Positions 12,301 to 24,300 of a stretch of 55,179 nucleotides of DNA are shown here, piece after piece. Numbering within the stretch: the stretch's first letter is position 1; each line of letters opens with the position of its first letter. Under the pieces are notes generated by a model that had not been told where the DNA came from, did not search any database, and saw nothing but the letters and a program-made list of their open reading frames with translations. Source of the DNA: Phoronis australis (Eukaryota > Phoronida > Phoronidae); NCBI GenBank assembly GCA_002633005.1, contig NMRA01000728.1, positions 3,385 to 58,563 of the forward strand, given 5' to 3'. A program made the position numbers and the translations under genes.

Positions 12301-15300
12301 TGATAAAATTTCGATCATTTTAACGATGTATTCAGTTTTGAAAATTAGAAAAAGTGTTATTTTGTTAATTGTATTTATGTGAAATAGAAGAGAGATTAGT
12401 GTAGTGTTAAACTGTTGACGTGCGTTATTTTGTTGGCAATCGGTTGTGCCACTCTGATGTAAAGTTTGTCTTTTGAGACTAAGAATATTTGTGTAAACAA
12501 GGCAAAGCGCTCTCTTGGGAGACTAAAGAACTGCAACTTTTAAGATAAAACGTTACTGAAATTGTAAAGCGTGCTAAAAACACTTCCATGAACTCCACCC
12601 CAGACATAGCACAAATGCGGGAAACTGAACTTTGTTCTGATCCTTAATTATTTCTTTTGACAAACACAAGTAGAAACAAGGCGAAATGTCTCGCCACTGA
12701 AATGCACGCGTGTCCCAAGATAATAGTCACACTGTATTGAGAGTATGGGATATGTAAGCACCATAGACATCACATAGACCGGGCGCGAGCCACTCAGATA
12801 CATGCAGTTCGCGTTGTTAATATTACGCCATATTGGAGAGTGCTACACCGGACAAAAATGGCGGAAAACACTGGGAGCCCTGCGACATCAGTCAGGAAAT
12901 GCGGAGGCTCGCTGTGTTATGGCTGCAGCCAAAGAGTTAAGTTTTTTGGTCCTGTCATTGANGTTCTGATCCTTAATTATTTCTTTTGACAAACACAAGT
13001 AGAAACAAGGCGAAATGTCTCGCCACTGAAATGCACGCGTGTCCCAAGATAATAGTCACACTGTATTGAGAGTATGGGATATGTAAGCACCATAGACATC
13101 ACATAGACCGGGCGCGAGCCACTCAGATACATGCAGTTCGCGTTGTTAATATTACGCCATATTGGAGAGTGCTACACAGGACAAAAATGGCGGAAAACAC
13201 TGGGAGCCCTGCGACATCAGTCAGGAAATGCGGAGGCTCGCTGTGTTATGGCTGCAGCCAAAGAGTTAAGTTTTTTGGTCCTGTCATTGATTCATGTTTT
13301 TTTTTGGTTCGGTCATGGAGTTTAGTGGTGCGGCAACTAGGTTTTATGTTCTGCGACTAAATGCCTTGTTTCCACATCAGTCTCGATGATTGAGACCATA
13401 GAAGCTTAAATTATTTATCACCATATGCTGTTCTCCAATGATGGTGCTGTTTGCTAATTATATGTTAGTAAATATTTGGTATTAATTACAATCATATGTA
13501 TTTTTACTTGTCCTGAAAAATAACATACCCGAACTTACTCGCCTGAGCCATCAAAATCAGTACATCTAAGTAAATAGTGTATTCTGTATTGAAATAAAAA
13601 CTCATTTTAGTCCGGGAGCCAAATGCTGTTTTTTACTTAACCTGGTTTTGCCGGATAAGCTTTTTCTGTGCTGCTTCATGTAGCCCAGGGTTTGTTAATC
13701 TGAAATCAGGCGGGTGACCGTTCCCAAACCTTGAGCATTTTTTTAAATATGCAAATTAAGGTCGCCATTATGCAAAATTCTATTTTTGCCTATAATTTCC
13801 TTACCAAGCACTGCAGGCAGATTATTTTGACATTTTTCCCATGTTTCCATGGTCAGTGAATTTAATGGAGCAAGTTTGTTGGTGAATATTTTGTCAATTT
13901 GCATAATTTATGCAAATTAAGACCTCACTATGCAAAATTCTATTTTTGATTATAATTTCCTTACCAAGCACTACGGGCAGGTTATTTTGATGCTTTCGGC
14001 CATGTTTTCGTGGTAAATGAATTTAATAGTGAAAGTTTTTGGGTAGATACATCTTCAATTTCCATAATTTATGCAAATTAAGGCCGCCATTTTTCAAAAT
14101 TTTACTTGTTCTAAAGCTATGGTACCAATCATCACAGGTGAATTATCATATTTGCTCCTATGTTTTTATGGTCAATTAGTTCAATGAAATCAGTTTGCAT
14201 GTTGCTGCATGTTAAATTTGCATAATAAATGCAAATTAAGGCCACCATTATTCAAAATTGCTTGTTGCTTAAACCTTCCATTCCAAGCACTGCATGTTAC
14301 TTTAAGGTTTTCACCCATGCTTCCATGGTCAGCGAATTTCATGGACCTCGTTTGCTGGTGGATCCATCGGGAATTTGCTTAATATATGCATAATATATGC
14401 AAATTGAGGCCGCCATTATTCAAAATTCTACCTGTACTTATAGCTGAAGTACCAGGCACCCCAAGTAAAATATTTTAACGTCTTTACCCATTGTTTCTGT
14501 GAAATCAGTTTGCAAGTTGTTGCATGATGAATTTTCATATTTTATGCAAATAACGGACACCACTATTCCAAATACTGTTTCTGCTCTTAATTTCTTTAAG
14601 GGCGTTACATGTAGATTATTTACAAATTTATCTCATGTTTCCGATAATTTACGCAAATTACAGCCACCATATTCAAAATTCTACTTGTGCTTATAACTGC
14701 TGCATCAGACACCAGAGGATAGTTATAAATATTTGCATCCATGTTTCAGTAGTCAGTGAATTTAGTGAAATCTGTTTGCAGAATCTCCTTTTTGATGAAG
14801 TAAGAAAATATTTTGTGTAGTGTGTGTTCTGCAGTTTGAGACCTTAAATTCCAAAATGATATTGCCTATAGCTCTGCGCTCTCACAGACCATAGAAAAGC
14901 GCAAATCAGTTTAATGACTTGGGTGAATGCTGGAATGGGACTCGGAGCGATCAGTTTGTAGGGACCACGTTGATGAGGCACGAATACAGTAATGAGGGAA
15001 TAGTAGGGAATTGCCCTCAAAGAAGAGAATCTTAGGTTTTGGGCACAAGTTGCCATTTGTCCTACAAGATTGAAACAGATCTTGGAGAGATGGAGAGCGG
15101 TAACGTTAGATCCTGTACTAAAACTTATCACACGGAAGAAAGTAAGGCACGTCTTGATACACAATCCCAAGATATTGCACGGATCTGTCAAAAGTAGACA
15201 CCAGCATCGATCTATGGGATCCCAATGCCCATCCCAAAGACGCAGTGGTGAACATTAGCATGACAGGATTTCCACTTCAACAGTTTACGTATATGAAACA

Positions 15301-18300
15301 ATAAGCATGGGGCAGGTAATGTTATCAGACTTCAAGAAAAGCTGCCAGTACGTTAGGAACACAAGTAGGCAATCACTGATGAAGATCCTTGTCCCTTAAT
15401 ATAGTACACGGACACTGGAGACACCCCACGAAGAAGCTAGCTCCATTATCGTCCAACAGGACGTCAAGTGTTCATATGAACTTAACAAATTTTAGGTTGT
15501 TTCGGATGACAAAATGTATTTGTGCTTTTTGTGCATTACTTAGACAAGGAACAGCTTCGAATACCACAACCATGAAATCACGTAGTAAGCGTAGAACAGT
15601 CGAACACATAAAGTTAACAGTAAAAACATGTAGCGATATAATTGTGAAGATCTCCTCCCAGCCCATGCACTGTAGAGTGTAACACGTTGGCATGCTACTG
15701 TGGAGTTGGAAAGGGATCCATCGTTAAAATATTGAAGGCTGAACATGACCTGTCTGCCATCGGCACTAGTAATGAATGTGCATCTTTTCTGATGTCATGA
15801 AACGGGCCACTAAATGTATGTGCGCCTGTTCTGGAATGAAGAGAATCAGGAAGATGTTAGGAACCAGACTACTGGTATGGGGAAGAGAAATGGCAAGAAA
15901 TGTATATCCGCACCCAAACTGTCCCCGACAACAGAGACTTCAAAGAGAACGTAAACGTAAACAGAGCCCATTACCGGTCAGTCATGTGTTGGAATGTCAC
16001 CAGTTCTTGATCCAAAAGACTTTGGGTGGAAAAAGATGCCATAAACAAATCACCATCACCATATATAATTCCGCTTGATGTCCAACTCGCTCCTATTGCA
16101 TACTAGTGATGATTAGGTGTGACTGCAAAGGTCAGATTTCACGAAATTCAAGTAGATACAATTGAAGAGTCAATTTTCTATCCCGCACAATATTTTGAGC
16201 ACATTATACAGTAGTGTGCTCACGTTCCGAGTGTAAGCATTTGAAACGTCTTAGGACTGGTCTCCATTCGATAGGTTATTGTCCTGGGTTTATGCAATTA
16301 ACCAATTTGGTCACATACTACTGCATATACCCTGGGTATCAGACAAAACTAGAATTTGCAATGTTGAGTAATAAATTACAGGTTATTTGTATTTATGATG
16401 TAATAACAGATTACATTCAATTCATCAGTAAAAATACCAAAATAATTTGCATGTGGTGCCCCCCGTAAGAAAGTTACGAGCAGAAACAGAATTTTTGATA
16501 ATGGCTGCCTTTATTTGCATAAATTATGCTAATTTATTGTGCAACTTGCAAACTGATATCATTAACCTAATTGACCATAGGAACTTAGGTTCAAATATCA
16601 TGAGAGTTTACCTGTGATTCTTGGTACCGCAGCTATAAGTACAAGTAGCCATATGCACAAGTAAAATTTTTAATAATGGCGCCCTTAACTTGCATTAGTT
16701 CTGCAAATTTGCATTAATTATGCAAATTTATCATGCAACAACATGCAAAGCGATTTCGTTAAACTTGTTGACCAAAAGAATATAGGAGCAAATATCATGA
16801 TAGTTCATCTGTGGTGCCTGGTACAGTAGCTATAAACACAAGAAGAATTTTGAATAATGGCGGTCTTAATTTGCATAAATTATGCAAATTAACAGTGTAT
16901 TCACCAAAAAAAACTTGCTCTATTAAATTGGCTGACCATGGAAACATGGGTAAAACGTCAAATTTATCTGGCTGCAGTGCTAGGTAAGGAAATTTTAAGC
17001 AAAAATAGAATTTTGCATAATGGCAGCCTTAATTTGCATAAATTATGTTGATTATGATTATGACTTTTAGTGGTAGCAGCAGTAGAACTAGTGCTTATAT
17101 TATTACCAGTAGTATAAAAGTTATTAGAATCATAATTGTTGATGTTTATTGATCGGTTAACATTACATAGCTATTGATTTGATTTCACGCACATCCACAC
17201 ACGAAAAAAGTTTGATGCCTCGTGACATGTTCCTTACCCGTGTTTTCCCATATCCTCTACACCTTCTTAGTTCTTGGCCCTCCGCACATGTGGCCTACAT
17301 TTCTGAGTTTGCTTGTCTTTCCCACAGATTGCCTTGCTCCTGTGGCTGCTGCCGGCCTCAGCCTGTGTTGGACCAGTGTCACAGTGGCTAGTGTCGTCCT
17401 CATTGTTCTCATCATCATCATCATCATCATCATCGTTATGATCCGACGAAACCGCCAGATTGCTTACAGAGGTAAGTCCTGAGATTCTGTTAATGATCCA
17501 CGTCGAGTAACACGCGCGTGGTTGTACAATCTATTAGAGTATTAACCAAATTCAGTCAACTTTCGTACGCGACTATCCAGTCATGGGCTGCAACCCTTAA
17601 TTGTGTCCTTGAAGTACATGACACCTGTGACAATTACGATAAAATAACACCCATTTTGGACGAAAATTATCACCGAAATTGAACTTTCATATTTTCCAAG
17701 GGTTTCTAACATTGTTGTGTATGTCCGTATTTTGTCAAAATACTGTGTGTTGGTAGTTATCATGTAGAACTTGAATATGGCTAAACGTTTTTTTGATGCT
17801 ATTTGTCGTTTAGGGTTGTGTTCTAGCAAAATCGGTATGGTAGGGTGGAGACGGCAGTTGAATTAAAAATTTATGGGTGGTTGTCTTTTGAAGAAAATTT
17901 AAATTATGGGTGGTCCTTCTTGAAAGAAGTATATCCTTAAAAGTCGGTGGTGTTTTTTGTCCGGTAAATGTTGACAGGTGGGTATTTTCAGCCAAACACC
18001 GACCTCAATGCCTTCTGGAGAACCCTCAAAACTCACCAAAATTTAATTTACATGGCAGAACTACCCAAATACGTTGTACATCCAACAAAACAAGCCCACA
18101 TTGCTAGTGCACAGTTTGCAATATGTACACTAAGTCATTATTCAAGTCATAGGCAACTTAAATGAGAAGACAAACTTTTTTCGTGTCATTTTGAGTAAAC
18201 AATACGGTTCGTTGATTATTCCATACATATGTTTCACTTAATTACGGCTCCGGAAGTTATGTTTAGGGGTTAACATTTTCCCGCCACTTTGTTTCTGCGT

Positions 18301-21300
18301 TTGAGTTTTCTGTGAGGATCTGTTATACTGTTGTTTTCGTCCTGGTTCCCTAACTTTGCCGTCACCACTTCCCATCGACGAGTATTCTACGACAAACTAG
18401 GAGGTTAGTGAACTGAATTACGTAGTACTTTGAGATAGTTTAGTTTGTAGTAGCCTGAAAATGTCTGGAATCGGCGACCCATATCAGACACGGGGACGTG
18501 GTGACGAGGAAGTTTTTCACGAACAGTCAGTGGGTGGATATAAGTTTGAGCCAGAGTTTAGTGAGGCAGAATACGTACATACAACTGTTGAGAGGCTAGG
18601 ATGAAGCAGAGACTGAGGACAGACGTGGTAGGACGTCTTGTTCAAATGCACAGTGTGTACTGTGGAATGCATATGCTGTTCCCACTGGACGGTGACTTGA
18701 GGACCCAAACCGCTTACATCCCGCTGCGTTAGACTCTCTTGCCACAAATCGGCACCTTTTAAATAGCTCCAATACTTTAGTCAAGTCCACATTAAACTTA
18801 CCAAAGTTTGGCTCACCGGTCTGTTCACTGGACGCCGAACTGTCCTCCTCACTGGGTGTCGAACTGCGCCTGTCTTCACTCCCACTACTCGAAATCTCTG
18901 CAGGGCTGCTTACAAGCTCTAGGCTGGAGACAACACCTGCATAGGGTGAATCACTGTTAGTTCCCAGAATTGCACGCTCTGGAGGTACGTTTGGAGGTGC
19001 GGGTGACACTAGATGAAGGGGTTCCAGTTATTGTAGAATCCACACTTCGCTTCAAAGATGCACTCCTGGAGTCCTTCATCAATTACGCGTACATATCTCT
19101 CTCGTAATGTGATGGCAGAAAATGCTTACAATAATAATTCTCCACTGCTTTGTATGTTGCCTGGACGGGTAACGCTGCGTTCTTCCCACGAACGAGCCAA
19201 GTAAGGGGGAGAGTGTCATCTTTCTGAAAGCGATATAATGACATACCCAACGTGCGCGTGAGACGATGAGTACATCTCGGTACGCAGCAACCGTGCGACG
19301 TGTTGACTGACTTCTAAACAAACTCAAACAATTAATGACTGACTCGACAGATCACACAGTCAGGCTTTATGAAAACAAAATGGGGAGAAATTCTTAACCT
19401 CCTAAACGTCACTTCCGGAGTAAGGCACGACTAATTAATAAAATAAGGAGAACCCATTATTAACTGAAAAATACGTCTGGGATAATCAACGAACCGTACT
19501 TTCAATAAAATCACATGAAAAAGGTTGCCTTCTCCCTTAATTGCAAGCACATGTTGTACAGTCGTATTAGAATGAAAATTACTGCAACTATACTAAACCA
19601 GTGTTAACACACCTAAGAAAACTGATGAAATTTTTGATAAAAGATGAGGTGTCAGATAGACAAGTTGCAATATTCGGTTGGTGAAGCAGCCTAAAAGCAT
19701 TTGTGGAATTACTTTGAGATTCGTAGATTCATGAAATTGAAAAAATGTTATTGAATTTTTCGGGTGTACCGCGATTTTACAATATACTGTAGATGCGAAA
19801 AGTATTTGGACAAAATGACCCTGAATTCTCGGTCATGATGGCTAGAAGGAAGCTCAATTGAACAGAGAAATTAGTAAGACGGCTAGGTCATCATCCCGTA
19901 AAACTACATTGCCATGACGGGTAGTTGTACTTTGTCTTGATTAGTTTTGCCACGCTCTAAAAATGGTGTATGGCCAGCTAACACAGAGCAAAGACCTTCT
20001 GCTCAAGTGAATACTTTGTCTCGCCCGTTGTTTCTGGCAGTATTGGTGCTACATCTCTACCTTGTGTGTTGAGTAAGGCCGACATATTCCCAGATGAATA
20101 GTTCATTTACGATACTTTGGTATCTATGTGACATTTCTGCTTTCGCTTGACATTCTGCGGCATAACTTGGGTGATTACCAGATTCGGGCGTGCTTTGTCA
20201 CTTGAAACTATCGTCTAACTTAATGTCTCATTTTCAAATGACAAAGGAAAGAGAGCTGGCCACAACCAAGAACGTGACTTGGCTCAGACAGCAGATCCAA
20301 TGCTTCTCTCGACCGTAAGTATTTTCTTATCTCTGGAGTCACATCACCAATAGTGGAAATTTCCCTCGCTACAGTTCTCTGTAAATCTGTATTGAGGTGT
20401 CGGGTATTTGCATCAAGCGTTGTGTGTTTGTCTTAATCATGTCTTATTGCTTTTGTTTAAGAAAGGCATGTTCAATCTACTTAAGCATTCACAGCAAATT
20501 AAAATGAAAGTATTCATTTACAACCGTGACTTTGGAGTTTACGCTTCTCATGTCTGATGAACTAAAATTGAAGTCTCCTGGAGTTTGTTGTTATGACGCC
20601 TCCAATGATTTTTGCAGATTTTCCAGACAACTGGGGTACAAATCCAAAATGGGTAGAGGTACCACTTTCTATTCCGCCATTACATCAATGCAAGAGTGGT
20701 CACACATGAAATTCTACATGCGCGCACAATGCCTAAAAATAGGGGGCTCGAGAATATGAACCTTTTACTAAGAAAAAACGGGGTACGTTCATAGCTATGA
20801 ATGATGTTTTCGCCAAATTTTGTCTCTTTTCCCACTTTTTCAAACTCTGAGGCGGACCTTTTTGCCCATTTCTCCCCACAAACACCTCCCCCTGGGTGCG
20901 AGCATGTTCTACACCCCCTTCTGGATTCGCGCTTTATACAATATTTTCATCGGTCAGTTGTTTGCTTCGCTGGGCTTAACTATCGTGTTACGCTTACGGG
21001 AAATCCTTTGAGATCATCGACCTTTTCGCAAATCAGTTAGGGAGCGTCAGCACATTGTATTGTGTGTGTTTCATAAAGTTGCGATGAGTAGAGACGACTT
21101 GTCACCTGCTTGCACGCTGCTTGTGAACATTGACGATGTGTTTCCCAATTAGCAGAAAACCAAAACAGACGAAAATGGAGAGCTACTAATCCTTTCTTAA
21201 CTCGAAGGAAAAACCTCCCGTCAGTCTCTGCTCCGAAGACAAGCTCGCATAATTTTCACCACTTCGTGAAAATGTCAATGGTTGGTCTTGCTTATGACCG

Positions 21301-24300
21301 TGTCACGTGTTCACATCTACCGTTTCTTTCTCTGGTCATGAATAGGAGTGGTTACCATTTTAAGTTATAGTTATTGTGAGTTGTTGAACTTACTTCTTCT
21401 GTGCTCCTCGAGAAATCTTAAGAAATTATTACCAGACCGCGCAAAATGAAAGACACGTTAACCTTTTAGCAATTTCTTTGTATCAAGACTTCGTTTCTAT
21501 ATATTTTTACGTGTAAATTAAAAGCAGAATTAATATCCTGTCTATAAGATTGTGGCTATTGAATTTCATGCTGTTCATCGCGGTCTAAAATACAGGCCGT
21601 ATAGCTTTCGTGTGGATCCCAGTGTGGTCACCATTTTTGAAACGCTGTTCCTTGTGTCTTAAAACTTTTATTTGGCCAACGACAGTGCCAACCTTCTTTG
21701 ACTCGCGTATACGAACCGGTCTGTTTTCAGGGATGAGAATACGACTGTTGACTATTAGGTTAGTGGCGAACGCGGTCATAACTAGTGTTCGTGCTTTAAA
21801 ACATGAAAATGCATGGTTATGCCCTTTGGTCTCAGTTTTCACGTGATTGGTCGTAAATCCCCCACCCCTGTCCTTACATTTTCAGTGTAGTGTTTGTGTC
21901 TTCACTGTTGAAAGACACGTGTCTTGAATTGAAGTCAGTGTGTCTGCATGCAACACCGACAGCTGTTTAGCAAGCTTTTAAAGAGATTGGTTCACTGCCA
22001 TTTAGTTGTAGTTAATATGTATACTTATGTGTTGACTGTTAATAAAGTTTGTCTATGAACCACATTTCTTTTTATTTCATACCCCAAATTCTTCTATTAT
22101 TCGTTTAAAATACGCACCCACTTCCCCACAAAATTTTGAGAACAGAAAATTCTGAACTTCGGCTATCTTCGATCGGAAAAACGTCACGTCACGAACACAT
22201 CAAATTCCTGACCGGATCACTTGGCTGGGACTATCAGGCACAAATGGAATCTTTGTGTTTGTTAGAATCGGTTTATTATGCAACTTTTGCCCATAAATTC
22301 TCTAAAATGTGACATATATGCACATGGTCTTGTGTGTTGCCATAAACATTTTACAGTAGATAGTAAGGACGTGACCTGATCATTGCAGAGTCAGCCTGAC
22401 TGAGTCCACAATGTCCATGGCTGTGTGCCAAGAGGAGTACTTTTTCAAATGTAGACGGATTTTTAGATTTAAACTGGAGTAGACATTTGAAGAAGTATAC
22501 CTGACCGTTGTGTAGTTGGAGGCTGTAGCAATACGCCAAGGGATGGGGTATTTTTGCACCAGTTTCCCACTCGTCCAAGACTGCGTCGCAAGTGAGAATA
22601 CTTTGCGAAGTCCACGAGTGGAGCGTCGCCGTATTCGGTAGTATGTAGCGAACATATTTCTATGGACTGTTTCTAGAACGACAGCCTGTGATCCAAGTAT
22701 GGTTGTAAACCAGGATGAGTGAACTTTTAGAGAGTTTTCTAAACGCTTTCCAGAACCTAATGGGCCTTGGGCTAGTATTGACAACCTAACATTGAAAACG
22801 ACGGATAGCATCGACGGACACTGTCGGACAGGATTAGTGCTAGAAGTAACCAGTAGATTGCTTTTCTTTTGAATTACAGTTTTTGCAACATACCGGTAAG
22901 TGTTTAAGTAGGTGTATGTGCTGAATAGCTTGATGCTCGTTACCTGTCGTTGCAGTCCATTGAATTTTAGCCTAGTCGATTGCTAGCTGGATTAAAGGAA
23001 CGGTAAGAGTAGGGCTGTCCAACCGACTTTATTTTCGATTTGCAAAAATACTTCAATATAATGCATCCCGCCCAATAAAAAATGAAAATTTATCAAAATC
23101 GTGTTAAGCAGTGCACATTTATTGTAATTTTGGTGGCGAAATTTGTGTCATTTGTTTGGATCTGGTTGGCCATCTTGGACAACAGCGGCATAAGTTACGA
23201 GTTTAAAACCGTGAATAAATTATTTTCACCAATAACTTACGATGAAATCGAGTGAGAAAGATCTATACCTACAGTTCTGAGCGATTCAATAGTTTTCATT
23301 GGATTTCAGCCAAGCAGATGTTACTTATTGAGTGATAAAAATGCTCACAATTCCGGTTGGCGGCACCGACAACATGGCGACTTCTGCTGAACTGAAGGGC
23401 ATGTTCAATCGGCTATTTTGTACTTGGTGAAGTTTTAACTTTGATACATTTTGATGAAAGCTGCTACAAAAAAGCAACTTTGCACAACGTTTATATTTTT
23501 GTGCAAAAATATAGGGAATATTCAAATTATTGCAGTGTGAATATCTCATTCAGTTTACCATACACTCATCTTAAAAATAGTTGAAAAAGTTTTGAAGTCG
23601 TTTTTTTCTTTGAAAGTCAATTGCGCTTCAAGGTTTGAATTTGAGTCACAACATAATTCATATTTTTCTAAATTTTACGTATGAATCGTTCTTTCAATAC
23701 ATGCGTTTTACTTTTTGCTTTCCTAATTCAAGTTGTCGAGGCCCAAAATGTAAAGGCTCTTACTTAGAGTAATAGGCCATGTTGGATTGTGAAGCTTCCA
23801 TCCTCCAATCGTTTTTCCATGCAACTTTTTATTTTTTCAAATCATGCTTGTCGAATTCTAATGTAAGGAAATACCTGGTAGCCATGGTAATAGTTAGGCA
23901 TATCCACTTTCACATCATGTAAATTTGTGTTGTTGTTGTTGTTGTTGTTGGATAAAGATTGTAATGCATAAATGTTCTAAAGTACTGTGCATTCTAAGTT
24001 GCTTATTTTGGTAAAAGATTAGATCATTTTGACTCACATATAAACTTTACTGTAGTGAGATTATTTCAGTAGTGACTTATGTACAGTAGCGGTACCTTGA
24101 AAGTCTGTCACTGTAGAAACCAAATATACAGTATGGATCCGACTGAAAGCCCTTTATATTAATTTGAACTGTGGATTAAATCATAATCGTCCTCTGATTT
24201 GTTCTTTGATTTCCAGGACTCAGTGACCAAAGCATGATAGAATTAACTTGCCGTAATGAACGGCTGAAATAATATGTTCAATGACATCTTCAGGTAATAT

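Noticed and set aside
13131-13360. MAENTGSPATSVRK... frame with a Cys-rich start, as a possible zinc-finger first exon.
   Set aside because: Too short, no donor in a fitting place, and no complete zinc-binding pattern.
21585-21846. Opposed frames, one with an IPEN..V..SKKVGTVVG pattern faintly like a cadherin segment.
   Set aside because: Only a few residues agree, calcium-binding motifs are missing and both strands are open, which points to chance.
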